NCBI GenBank assembly: GCA_964444885.1
Contig: CAYUIZ010000010.1
Coordinates: 1 to 44,992 of the forward strand
Source of the DNA: CAYRGQ01 sp964444885
GTDB taxonomy: Bacteria; Bacteroidota; Bacteroidia; Sphingobacteriales; Sphingobacteriaceae
Length of the DNA stretch: 44,992 nucleotides
Direction of reading: 5' to 3'
Under the pieces are notes generated by a model. The model did not search any database and had not been told where the DNA came from. It worked only from the letters and a program-made list of their open reading frames with translations. This document shows, one piece after another, positions 25,894 through 34,419 of this stretch (position 1 is the stretch's first letter; every line of letters begins with the position of its first letter). The position numbers were made by a program, and so were the translations under genes.

Positions 25894-26313
25894 ATGAAGA
25901 AGCTTTTCTCAGTCTCCGTTCCGAAATGGGCTTTTAACGTCGCTACATTAGTTTTGCGCGTAGGTTTGGGAGTGCTCATGATTCCCACTTACGGGTACGG
26001 GAAGCTGGTCAATTTCAGCGAAAAGAAAGGGGATTTTTACAACCTATTCGGCATGGGAAGCGAACTCTCCATGGGGTTGGCTATTTTTGCTGAGGTGGTT
26101 TGTTCGGTGCTCTTAATCGTAGGGCTCTTCACCCGCTTGGCGACCATTCCCTTGATGATCACCATGCTGGTCGTCATTTCCATCCACGACTGGGAATTGT
26201 TTGGGAAACACGAGCTGGCGCCGGCATTTCTGACGGGGTACTTGGCAATCCTGTTTTTAGGCCCCGGCAAGTACAGCTTCGACGCGTTGATCCGCAGGAG
26301 CGGCAGACGTTAG
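25894..26313 (+). CDS. DoxX-family membrane protein
   Basis: A 139-residue integral membrane protein with four hydrophobic segments: WAFNVATLVLRVGLGVLMI, LSMGLAIFAEVVCSVLLIVG, TIPLMITMLVVISIH and FLTGYLAILFLGPG. The R(V/L)GLG...G.GKL.NF first-segment motif and the FAEV.CS.LL..G..TR second-segment motif are those of DoxX/YphA-type proteins. Some members are thought to take part in redox or quinone-related processes, but the role is not settled. The last 57 bases overlap the convergent end of the OstA-like gene. Confidence 0.85.
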   Translation: MKKLFSVSVPKWAFNVATLVLRVGLGVLMIPTYGYGKLVNFSEKKGDFYNLFGMGSELSMGLAIFAEVVCSVLLIVGLFTRLATIPLMITMLVVISIHDWELFGKHELAPAFLTGYLAILFLGPGKYSFDALIRRSGRR

Positions 26314-29087
26314 GCGATCCCGCCATATCCATTTGCTGTCTGCGAATGCTAGGTGCTTGCGCTGGGGCGGGACAGGTGTGCGGGGCATGTCTGATTTTTT
26401 CACGTGTTTCTCAGTCTTCGCGACTGAATCGGGTGCAATCGAATCCAATGGGAGGACTGTGGTGTCTCGTCTCAGGGTGTCCACCGCAGGCTTGACGGAG
26501 TCCGGCACGGCAATGCTGTCGCGCGCAAGATCCGATGGAACGCTATCCAGGAGGCCAGATTGCAGTGTGTCCGGGGTAATGTTCTCCGTTTGTCGGTCTC
26601 CATCCAACGTGTCCGGGATAAAATTTTCGCTTGCTTCGGTATTGTCCAGTGTGTCAGCGAGGGTGGGCGGCCGTCCCGCGGCAGCGGGACCGCCGGTGGT
26701 GTCCGGAGCGATTTCCGCAGTTCCGACCTCCCGTTTTCGGGCAAGCAAGTCTTCTTTTGATTTTGGACGATCACCGGGTTTCCAAACAAATCCGGAAAGG
26801 ATTTCTGCTTCCTGCGTGACCAAATGGAGGGGCGAGAACTTGCCTTCGATGGCACGGACGGGGATGAACTGCGTGATCTCGTTATTTTCCACCAACAACT
26901 TGATGCGGCTGCTCCGGCTGTGGTACATGTCCTGATAGCGAATGTTTTTGTCGTCTCGTGTGTAATATATGCTTTCGGCATTGCCGTCGACAAATAGGCG
27001 CTCGAGCTCGTTATTCGTAAAGAAGCCCGTTATTTTTCGGCCTTTGATCTGGTTGAATTTGATTGAATCGTGTTCGGCATTAACGAGGAAAGCGTTGCTG
27101 AGCAGCAAGAGGTTATCCAATTTTTCATTGATAATTTGCATGTACATTGTGTCCGACGACATCTGGGAGCCTTGCGCCCATACCATCGGGCTTCCGAAGA
27201 AGCGCATCATGGAGTCTGGGTAGCCATAATAGGCCGAATCGGCCACCGCCTGCAAATCCGATTTGAATAGCCGAACGTTTCGGTACGCCTTGATGATGCG
27301 GGTCGTAGTGGTGTCGGAAGCGATCGAATCCGTAGCCAGTGTGTCCGTCAGAACGCGCTGTGTCGCTTCCATGGCTTTCGCCAGCAAGCTGTCCACTTCG
27401 TTTCCGCTAGGGATGGCGGCCTGTGCACGCAGCAGGCTGTCAGCCACCAAATTCCGTTCGAGGATTTCGCGCCCGGCGGTTAGTGGTACGGTTTGTGCCC
27501 GTCTGGACAGGGCTTCCGCGATTATATTTTCTTTGACCGCCGCGCGTTCTTCCTGTGCCAACGCGATCGAATCGGCTACCACATCCCGGCTGATGTCAAG
27601 CGGGATGGTCTGATCAGGCGGATCGTCCAGCAGGAGGGAATCAGGCGAGCCGGCGGCTAGGCTGTCGGCGGCTACATCCCCTGGGATTCCGTCGCTAGGC
27701 AGTTCGTCGCCAAATTCGTCATTGTCCATCATGCCGTCGTCACCGAATTCTCCGAAATCCATCCCGTCGTCGATTTCACCGCCGTCGCGGTCCAAATTGA
27801 AGTTCATGGGCACGTAGTCCCGGAGCAGGATAAGCTGGGAAAAGAGCGTGTCGGCCGTCATATAGATGGAGTCGGTCCGCGAGGGTTCCTCGGGTGGACC
27901 GTGTGCGAGGGAATCGATGGAAAGGGAATCCGGCAGCGCCCTGTCATCCTGAACGACTGAATCGCGCTCAACGACTGAATCGCGCTCAAGCGTTAGCTCG
28001 GCCGGCCCGGCCAAGGAATCCTGCGTTAAGCTGTCGCTAGGCGTTTGTTCGTCGCGAGTGACGGTAATGACCAGCGGATTTTGGGTCATGGTGATCGATT
28101 CGTTCGACTTGTCGTATAAACCCAATCCGCCCGACATATAGAACACGTCGGCGGTGTCGATAAACAAGACGTTGTGTACCGCGCGGCCATTGCCCGATTC
28201 GCCGTCGTAGTACAGGCTGTCGCCAGTCAGAAACCGGGAGCCCTCGGTGTACAGGTTGTTTTTGCCGAACTTAGCGTATTCACTTACCGTATGGTAGTCG
28301 CCGCTTTCCGTGTAAAGGTTTTGATCGTCTTCCCCTTTGATATTAGTCGGGCCATAGAAATACACCATTTTTGACGCCGTATTATAGCGCAGGGTGTCGG
28401 TATAGATTTGCGTGTGAGGCGTACGGACGATTACATTGTGCCTGAAGTATGCGTCCTGCGTATTATCAAAATAGTAGGCGTTTTGGCTGGTGATCGTGTC
28501 CGTCTCGTTGACGATGCGTCCGCCACCGGTATACGTTCCTACGCCGCTGCGCATGTTGTNNNNNNNNNNNNNNNNNNNNNNNNNNNNNNNNNNNNNNNNN
28601 NNNNNNNNNNNNNNNNNNNNNNNNNNNNNNNNNNNNNNNNNNNNNNNNNNNNNNNNNNNTCGTTGACGATGCGTCCGCCACCGGTATACGTTCCTACGCC
28701 GCTGCGCATGTTGTAGGTCAGGTAGTTGGTCGTCAGCACGGATTGCGCATCGATCATACGCACATTATTGGTGAGGATTGCCACCTGCGTATCTTCGGTG
28801 TAGTGTAGTTTATCCGCATAAACCACCGTGCCATTGGGCTGGGTGATGATAACCCGCCCGAATCCCTCAAAAAATGTACGCTGGGTGGTGTCTTGGTAGA
28901 TATAACCGCTATCGGCGGATAGTGTTGAACCCTTGTGCTGGTACACCGGCCGGTAATTGATCATCCGGTTTTGCGCTTGCTGGATGCGGCTTCCTGATGA
29001 GGAAATCATAATCAGCTTATCATCCTGCCCGTATGCCCACGAGAGGAAGATAAGATGCGCGAACAACAACAGGCAACACTTTTTCAC
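26257..29087 (-). CDS. OstA/LptA-like periplasmic protein (interrupted by a false assembly gap)
   Basis: Removing the 100 N and one copy of the 55-base duplicate leaves 2676 bases, an intact frame of 891 residues. GTG 29087 starts a signal peptide (VKKCCLLLFAHLIFLSWAYGQ). Residues from about 45 to 290 carry repeated beta-strand units typical of the OstA/LptA lipopolysaccharide-transport fold (ADSGYIYQDTTQRTFFEGFG, ADKLHYTEDTQVAILTNNV, YTDTLRYNTASKMVYFYGPT). Residues about 295-545 form a Asp/Ser/Leu-rich low-complexity insert, after which more strand units follow (NAESIYYTRDDKNIRYQDM). The C-terminal 150 residues are again Asp/Ser/Pro-rich. Relatives usually lack so much insertion. A role in envelope glycolipid transport is inferred from fold only. 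Confidence 0.8.
28505..28559. repeat. left copy of a 55-base duplicated contig end
   Basis: Identical base for base to 28660-28714 on the other side of the N-run. Both copies encode the same residues of the OstA-like protein (RSGVGTYTGGGRIVN), in the same frame once collapsed, which is what an unmerged overlap produces. Confidence 0.92.
28560..28659. other. run of 100 N (scaffold gap)
   Basis: The gap is exactly 100 N, a default scaffold filler, and is bounded by identical 55-base sequences. No sequence is actually missing if the copies are merged. Confidence 0.95.
28660..28714. repeat. right copy of a 55-base duplicated contig end
   Basis: Partner of 28505-28559; see that entry. The reading frame enters this copy from the N-terminal half of the OstA-like gene without a shift. 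Confidence 0.92.
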
Positions 29088-29091
29088 AGCC

Positions 29092-29100
29092 ACAAAAATA
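29092..29100 (-). promoter_or_regulatory. -7 element for the OstA-like gene
   Basis: On the minus strand this reads TATTTTTGT. A TTTTTG lies 22 bases further upstream as a -33 candidate. The predicted start of transcription coincides with the GTG start at 29087, implying a leaderless or nearly leaderless message, or a later true start. Confidence 0.4.
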
Positions 29101-29165
29101 GCATTTTTGGGGATGCTAGCTACAAAAATTAGTCCATGATGGCATAAGCCATGGTTAAATATCGT

Positions 29166-29173
29166 TAACTTTG
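29166..29173 (+). promoter_or_regulatory. -7 element directly in front of tilS
   Basis: TAACTTTG matches TAnnTTTG; the tilS ATG begins four bases later. The message would be leaderless or nearly so. Confidence 0.45.
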
Positions 29174-29177
29174 GGAT

Positions 29178-30518
29178 ATGGAAATCCAAGACGGTTTCGC
29201 GGCGTTTGTGAAAAGCGAAGGGTTATGCGAACCTCAAGATCGTATTTTGCTGGCAGTCAGCGGCGGTATGGATTCCATGCTGATGCTCCATTTGTTTTCA
29301 TCGGCGGGTTATACATTCGGTGTAGCGCATTGCAATTTTGCCCTCCGCGGCGAAGAGTCGGATGCGGACGAACAGCTGGTGCGCGACACGGCTCACCGTT
29401 TGGGACGGCCTTTTTACGTACAGCGCTTTGATACCCAAAACTACGGCGCAGCACATGGCATCTCGATTCAGATGGCGGCTCGCGATCTTCGCTACGCTTG
29501 GCTGGAGGAAACCCGGCAAGCGGAAGGCTACGATTATATTGCCGTGGCGCATCACCTCAACGATAGCATGGAGACCGCGCTGATTAACTGGGTGCGCGGG
29601 ACCGGGCTGGCTGGTATGGCAGGTATCGCGCCGAAACGCGGGCAGGTCATTCGCCCATTGCTGTTCGCCACCCGCGAAGAGGTGGCCTTGGCCGTGGAAA
29701 CGCTCGGTTTGGCATACCGTGAGGACGGGTCAAACCAGTCTGTGAAATACACCCGCAACAAGCTGAGGCTCGATGTCATCCCCATGCTCAAGGAATTGAA
29801 CCCGGGCTTGGAGCGTACCTTCGCGGCCAACATTTTTTTCTTCACCGAAAGCCTGGAGCTGCTCCAGATGGAAGCTAACCGGCTGCGCGGCGAACTGCTG
29901 GAAGAGTACGAACCCGGCCATTTTCGCTTACGGCGGAAGGCTATTGCCCAGCTAAAGCCGAAGCGCTTGCTTCTGACTGAGTTATTGCGCCCGTTCGGGG
30001 TTGCCGTGGCTGCTGTCAACGACTTGCTGGGCATGGACGAAAGCGCGTCCGGAAAGCATATCGAGGCGCCGAAGGCAGTACTGCATGTGGATCGGACGTA
30101 TGTGTTTATTCATCCCAGGGTACCTCCGGCCACGAGCCGTGAGGTGATTATTGCTGGTGCTGGTGAACGCGTGCGTTGGGGTGAGTACGAATTTATAGCG
30201 TCGGAATCTTCGGACATTCGCGTCCAGACCGACCCGCATACGGCGCAGTTTGATGCGGACGCACTTTCTTTTCCCTTGCGGGTGCGAAGCTGGCAGTTGG
30301 CGGATACGTTTCAGCCCTTGGGCATGCAGGGTTCGAAAAAGCTGAGTGATTATTTTGTGTCGATCAAAATGCCCGTATTCCGAAAGGAAAGCGTGCCGAT
30401 TGTCACCACGGCAACTGGCGACATTGCGTGGGTAGCGCCGCATCGCATGGACGACCGCTTCAAAATTACGGACAAAACAAAAAAAGTGATAACTTTAACC
30501 TGTGTACGCGTGGCGTAA
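29178..30518 (+). CDS. tilS: tRNA(Ile)-lysidine synthetase
   Basis: A 446-residue enzyme that attaches lysine to C34 of the tRNA-Ile CAU anticodon so it reads AUA. The PP-loop ATP-binding motif SGGMDS is at residues 28-33. The next family blocks follow (VAHCNFALRGEESDADEQLV; HGISIQMAARDLRYAWL; IAVAHHLNDSMETALINWVRGTGLAG; YTRNKLRLDVIPML). The C-terminal part (RSWQLADTFQPLGMQGSKKLSDYF) is the TilS C-terminal substrate domain. ATG 29178 gives the expected N-terminus. The gene is divergent from the OstA-like gene. Confidence 0.96.
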   Translation: MEIQDGFAAFVKSEGLCEPQDRILLAVSGGMDSMLMLHLFSSAGYTFGVAHCNFALRGEESDADEQLVRDTAHRLGRPFYVQRFDTQNYGAAHGISIQMAARDLRYAWLEETRQAEGYDYIAVAHHLNDSMETALINWVRGTGLAGMAGIAPKRGQVIRPLLFATREEVALAVETLGLAYREDGSNQSVKYTRNKLRLDVIPMLKELNPGLERTFAANIFFFTESLELLQMEANRLRGELLEEYEPGHFRLRRKAIAQLKPKRLLLTELLRPFGVAVAAVNDLLGMDESASGKHIEAPKAVLHVDRTYVFIHPRVPPATSREVIIAGAGERVRWGEYEFIASESSDIRVQTDPHTAQFDADALSFPLRVRSWQLADTFQPLGMQGSKKLSDYFVSIKMPVFRKESVPIVTTATGDIAWVAPHRMDDRFKITDKTKKVITLTCVRVA

Positions 30519-30551
30519 CTGAAAACCTGGCGTAGCATGCAACCCGATACT

Positions 30552-31040
30552 ATGAAAGACAATCTCCTTTATGTTGAGAACCAATACATGGGACGCGACC
30601 GGATCTGGCTGAGCGTCCGGTTGGTATTGGCGCTGTTCTGCTTTGTCGCGTTTTACATCAATATTGATCGTGAGATTGATAGCCAGCTTTTTTTCATTGC
30701 GGGGGCAGCCATTGTCGTGGTGTCCATCGTGATGATGTACATGTTGCATTACCGGATTACGGTGGCACCAGGCAGCATGTGGATTAGCGGTTTGTGGACC
30801 TCGCGCTTGGTGAAAGTCGATTTGCACGGCGTCATATCCGTGGAAAAAAAACCGTACAGCAAATTTTTTATAAACAATCCGGTGTATAACCTCCACCAGC
30901 GCGGAAAGGTACGTTTCTATTCCGGGGGCAAAGACGCTGTTTGGCTAACGGACCGCGACGGCCTGACCTATGTGATCGGCACGCAACGCCCCGCCGAACT
31001 GGTACAGGCGATCCGCAAAGCCAAGGCCCAGGGCGCGTAA
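30552..31040 (+). CDS. two-segment membrane protein of unknown function
   Basis: A 162-residue protein. Two adjacent transmembrane segments are visible (IWLSVRLVLALFCFVAFYI and LFFIAGAAIVVVSIVMMYML, about residues 18-60), followed by a beta-rich soluble part (YRITVAPGSMWISGLWTSRLVKVDLHGVISVEKKPYS) that looks like a small PH-type domain as found in bacterial membrane PH proteins. ATG 30552 is preferred; ATG 30537 is five codons earlier and equally in frame. It follows tilS by 33 bases on the same strand and may be co-transcribed with it. No function can be assigned. Confidence 0.72.
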   Translation: MKDNLLYVENQYMGRDRIWLSVRLVLALFCFVAFYINIDREIDSQLFFIAGAAIVVVSIVMMYMLHYRITVAPGSMWISGLWTSRLVKVDLHGVISVEKKPYSKFFINNPVYNLHQRGKVRFYSGGKDAVWLTDRDGLTYVIGTQRPAELVQAIRKAKAQGA

Positions 31041-31106
31041 GCCTGCTTCGGTGGATCGGTTTTGGTGAAATGTAATTCGGATGACCGTTTTTTTACGCAT
31101 TTTATA

Positions 31107-31115
31107 TAGCTTTGT
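31107..31115 (+). promoter_or_regulatory. -7 element for the DUF4834/recF cluster
   Basis: TAGCTTTGT matches TAnnTTTG followed by a pyrimidine, about 18 bases before ATG 31137. It would start a message covering DUF4834, recF and the DUF721 gene. Confidence 0.55.
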
Positions 31116-31136
31116 ATTAAACAAGAAATTGTTCGG

Positions 31137-31424
31137 ATGGGCTTATTGAAGTTTTTATTTATAGCGATTTTGGTGTTGTGGCTGTTGCGGATGGTCGTCC
31201 GCTGGGCGTTGCCTTATCTCGTGCGCAAAGCGTCTGAGAAGATGATGGGGCAGGCAAGGGACCAATACCAGCGGCAGTACGGCAGACCCGCCCAACACGC
31301 GCGTCCTGAAGAACGCCGCCCGACAGAAGGTAAGATTACCATTGAGTATGTTCCGCCCAAGGAGCGTCACAAGGAAGGGCCTAAGAAGGCGGGCGAATTT
31401 GTCGATTACGAGGAAATCAAGTAA
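31137..31424 (+). CDS. DUF4834-type small membrane protein
   Basis: A 95-residue protein with a single N-terminal membrane segment (LKFLFIAILVLWLLRMVVRW) and a charged, probably flexible tail rich in Arg, Glu, Pro and Gln. The ending GKITIEYVPPKE and EFVDYEEIK is the conserved part of DUF4834, a small family found in Bacteroidetes. Function unknown. It lies 39 bases upstream of recF on the same strand. Confidence 0.8.
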   Translation: MGLLKFLFIAILVLWLLRMVVRWALPYLVRKASEKMMGQARDQYQRQYGRPAQHARPEERRPTEGKITIEYVPPKERHKEGPKKAGEFVDYEEIK

Positions 31425-31463
31425 CGTAATGGGCATCTGACCGTACGTTTGGTACCTATTAGC

Positions 31464-32585
31464 ATGTGGCTAAAACAACTCTCCCTGCTCAATTTCAAGA
31501 ATTATCCTGAGGCTTCGCTGACCTTTTCGCCTAGCGTCAACGCATTTACCGGCGCTAATGGGGCAGGAAAAACCAACCTGCTCGATGCCATCCACTACCT
31601 TTCACTCTGCAAGAGCTATTTTAACCCTATTGATTCCCAGCAGATCAAGCAGGGACAGGACTGGTTCATGGTGCAGGGTAAGTTTGAAAAGGATGGGATG
31701 GACGACGCGGTTTCCTGCAGCGTGAAGCGTAACCAGAAAAAGCAATTCCGAAAAAACAAGAAGGAATATGCGCGTCTGGCAGACCATATCGGGCAGTTTC
31801 CCATTGTTATGATTTCGCCCAGCGACAGCGCCATCGTAACGGATGGGAGCGAGGAGCGCAGGCGTTTCGTCGACAACGTGCTGTCGCAGACGGATCCTTA
31901 TTACCTCGAAGAGCTGATCGCCTATAATCGCGTACTCGCCCAGCGCAACAGCCTGCTGAAGCAAGTAACGGCCCACGAAGCGTTAGATACGGGTCTGCTG
32001 GAGGTGCTTGACATGCAGTTGGTTAAATCCGGCATGTTGGTTTTTGCACGACGCCAGGCATTTTTAGCGGAGTTTATTCCGTTTTTCGGGAAACACTACG
32101 ATTTCCTGACCGATGGTGCGGAAGCGGTATCGATACAGTACGAATCGCCCTTACTGCATGACAGTTTTGAGAACCTGTTGCAACACAGCCTGCCGAAAGA
32201 CCGAATCCTGCAGCGCACGACCACCGGCATCCATAAAGACGATTTGGTATTTGCCATTCATGGCGACATGCAATTGAAGAAATTCGGTTCGCAGGGACAA
32301 CAGAAGTCGTTTCTCATCGCGCTGAAGCTCGCCCAATACAGTTACCTCGTGGCGCAAAAGCAGTTTAAGCCGTTGCTGTTGCTGGACGATATTTTCGACA
32401 AGTTGGACGATCATCGCATCCGAAAACTAATGCAAATGGTTTCCGACGGCGATTTTGGCCAGATTTTCATTACCGATACGGATGCCGGCCGAATAAGCCG
32501 TATCTTTGAACAGATCGGTAAGGATATTCGTATCCATCACGTCGATGCAGGCACCGTGAAAACAACAACCCAACACGATGGATAG
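31464..32585 (+). CDS. recF: DNA replication and repair protein RecF
   Basis: A 373-residue SMC-like ATPase that helps load RecA at single-strand gaps together with RecO and RecR. The Walker A motif (GANGAGKTNLLDAIHYLSL, residues 30-48), an ABC-type signature (GSQGQQKSFLIALKLAQ) and Walker B (LLLLDDIFDKLD, near residue 309) are in family order. ATG 31464 gives the canonical LKQLSLLNFKNY start; TTG 31449 would add five residues. Its end overlaps the DUF721 gene by 8 bases, a common arrangement in this phylum. Confidence 0.95.
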   Translation: MWLKQLSLLNFKNYPEASLTFSPSVNAFTGANGAGKTNLLDAIHYLSLCKSYFNPIDSQQIKQGQDWFMVQGKFEKDGMDDAVSCSVKRNQKKQFRKNKKEYARLADHIGQFPIVMISPSDSAIVTDGSEERRRFVDNVLSQTDPYYLEELIAYNRVLAQRNSLLKQVTAHEALDTGLLEVLDMQLVKSGMLVFARRQAFLAEFIPFFGKHYDFLTDGAEAVSIQYESPLLHDSFENLLQHSLPKDRILQRTTTGIHKDDLVFAIHGDMQLKKFGSQGQQKSFLIALKLAQYSYLVAQKQFKPLLLLDDIFDKLDDHRIRKLMQMVSDGDFGQIFITDTDAGRISRIFEQIGKDIRIHHVDAGTVKTTTQHDG

Positions 32586-32868
32586 GGGCAAGGATTTGAA
32601 CATGAAAGAGGCGATCAAGCAGATGCTCAAGGTGTATCGCCTCGACCGGAAGTTTGACGAAACGGCGCTCGTTGCCGCCTGGCCCGAACTGATTGGGCAA
32701 GCTATTGCCAACCGTACGACCCAACTGTATATCCGCGACAAGAAGCTTTACGTCAAGGTGGAGTCCGCGGTAATCAAGCACGAACTGATGCTCATGCGCC
32801 GGCAAATTCTCGGACGCATGAACGAGCACGTCGGCAAGGTCGTGGTCGAGGAATTAGTGCTTCTGTAG
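32578..32868 (+). CDS. DUF721 (DciA-like) protein
   Basis: A 96-residue protein with the DUF721 core: I...L..YRLDRKFDETALVAAWPELIGQAIANRT near residues 12-45 and KLYVKVESAVIKHELMLMR..I further on. Related DciA proteins assist loading of the replicative helicase in bacteria lacking DnaC, which suits the link to recF, but that role has not been shown for this compact form. ATG 32578 overlaps the recF stop; ATG 32602 is an alternative start. Confidence 0.85.
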   Translation: MDRGKDLNMKEAIKQMLKVYRLDRKFDETALVAAWPELIGQAIANRTTQLYIRDKKLYVKVESAVIKHELMLMRRQILGRMNEHVGKVVVEELVLL

Positions 32869-32910
32869 GTGATTGACCCTGCAGACCCCTCAATCTGCAA
32901 CATCGCCCAC

Positions 32911-33468
32911 TTAAAACTTATCGACCCATGCTGCATAGGCCGTCAGAAACGACTGGAGAAACTCCTGCGTTTCCTCGACTAGGTGGTTTCCTGAATCGTC
33001 AAACAGATCCTGCGCGCTGCCGATATACGCTTCCGGCTGTTGCATCACCGGCACATCCAGAAAAACCATCGATTGGCGTAGGTGGTGATTGGCACCAAAG
33101 GCGCCCAGGCTGCTCATCGACACGCTGACTACCCCGCTGGGCTTACCCGCCCACGTATTCTGACCATAGGGCCGAGACGCCACGTCGATGGCGTTTTTGA
33201 GCACAGCAGGTACGCTTCGGTTGTATTCGGGCGTGAAGAACAGTACGCCGTCCGAATTTTTTATGCGATCCCGAAGCCGCACCCATTCTGCCGGCGGGTT
33301 GCCTTGATCCAAGTCTTCATTAAAAAACGGCAAGTCGCCAATTTCAATAATTTCCAACGTTAGCCCGTTGGGAGCCAGCCGGATGGCCTCGTTGGCAAAT
33401 TTTCTATTGAAGGAACCTTCCCGGAGGCTGCCTACGAGTACGCTGATATTCTTGTTAGCCATAATCAT
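32911..33468 (-). CDS. NADPH-dependent FMN reductase
   Basis: A 185-residue flavodoxin-fold reductase of the NAD(P)H quinone/chromate type. The FMN-phosphate loop GSLREGSFNRKFANEA (near residues 13-28) and the FTPEYNRSVPAVLKNAIDVASRP block (near residues 80-102) are its signatures. It probably reduces quinones or FMN in the cytoplasm; the physiological substrate cannot be told. ATG 33468 and ATG 33462 are both possible starts. It converges on the DUF721 gene with a 42-base gap that holds a weak stem. Confidence 0.92.
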   Translation of the reverse strand: MIMANKNISVLVGSLREGSFNRKFANEAIRLAPNGLTLEIIEIGDLPFFNEDLDQGNPPAEWVRLRDRIKNSDGVLFFTPEYNRSVPAVLKNAIDVASRPYGQNTWAGKPSGVVSVSMSSLGAFGANHHLRQSMVFLDVPVMQQPEAYIGSAQDLFDDSGNHLVEETQEFLQSFLTAYAAWVDKF

Positions 33469-34029
33469 TCAGTTTTACACATGTAATTTCTAGAAGGACA
33501 ACCAACCGCATGCTATTGTTTGCCTGTAGCGCTTCTTTATTCGGAAAGCCCATTAATTTTTAACGGAGTGGCGGTGAGGTGGGCATTCGCTTGTCGTAAA
33601 GATCAACTGAAATGACGGGTAAAGCAAGCGGGTAAAACCGCTGTAAATTATCTAAAAATCAGATTTTTAAGCAAGTAGTTAATTTTTCGGATTTGACCCA
33701 TGTCGCGGATTTACTACACGTTGTCTGAATCGGGAAGATAGGGGGAGGGAGAGTCGTTGGGATGCGTCGATGTTTGGGCGTGGGCAGACGGAGGGTCAGC
33801 TGAAATAAGCGTTTCGGGTTCTGTTGGGCTTTTTCGATTGGTCGTTGTCTTTCTGTGTATTACCGTTGGTTTTAATCGGTCTTTACCCCGCCGGTCGATG
33901 CGCGGTAGGAGTGTAGTAGTCAAGCTACAAATCTTTTTAATTGTAATAGGAGGCGACCTTTTTTTATTGATTGTGTCGTAATCTTGTGATGCAAAACCAT
34001 GGACAACCTAACCTTTTTTGCAAAAGACG
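33469..34029. other. long intergenic region upstream of the receiver gene
   Basis: About 560 bases. A 74-codon frame at 33757-33981 contains two hydrophobic stretches but has no supporting family, and much of the DNA is unusually GT-rich on the plus strand. No exact TAnnTTTG element was found. The length suggests a regulated promoter or leader for the receiver/transferase pair. Confidence 0.4.
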
Positions 34030-34419
34030 ATGAAGAAAAAAATCCTATTGGTTGAAGATTCCGCAAGCACGCAGAAGCTACTGTACTTTATGTTGTCTAA
34101 GGAGTACGAGGTTTTTGTTACTTCTAACGGCTATGAGGCTTTTCTGTGGCTGGAACAGACCAAGCATATACCAGACCTCATCATCATGGACTGGATTATG
34201 CCTTATATGGATGGCAAGTCGTTTTTGAAATGCATCAAGGTGAGCGGCTTATACAGTGAGATCCCCGTGATTGTACTGTCATCGAGCATGGAGGTCAAAG
34301 ACGATATCAAATTAATGTCCTGCACTGTGTCCAAAAGTCTATCTAAACCGTTCAACCCTTTGGAGTTGAAGGAGTCTATCTGTGAAATATTCAATATCCG
34401 TTATGGAGTCATTAACTAA
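34030..34419 (+). CDS. single-domain response regulator (CheY-like)
   Basis: A 129-residue stand-alone receiver domain. All key residues are present: acidic pair Glu9-Asp10 (LLVEDS), phospho-acceptor Asp54 (IIMDWIMP), Ser84-86 (VLSSS) and Lys106 (LSKPF). There is no output domain, so it must act through another protein. Its end overlaps the start of the sugar transferase gene by 17 bases, which suggests coupled translation and a functional pairing with that enzyme. No histidine kinase gene is in the window. ATG 34030 is used; a TTG 12 bases earlier is the alternative. Confidence 0.93.
   Translation: MKKKILLVEDSASTQKLLYFMLSKEYEVFVTSNGYEAFLWLEQTKHIPDLIIMDWIMPYMDGKSFLKCIKVSGLYSEIPVIVLSSSMEVKDDIKLMSCTVSKSLSKPFNPLELKESICEIFNIRYGVIN

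Noticed and set aside
28505..28714. A real duplication inside the OstA-like gene
   Set aside because: The copies are identical, the filler is exactly 100 N and the merged frame is continuous, so an assembly artefact is the simpler reading.
33757..33981. 74-codon frame with two hydrophobic stretches
   Set aside because: GT-rich DNA produces Val/Leu/Gly-rich translations by chance; there is no family or promoter to support it.
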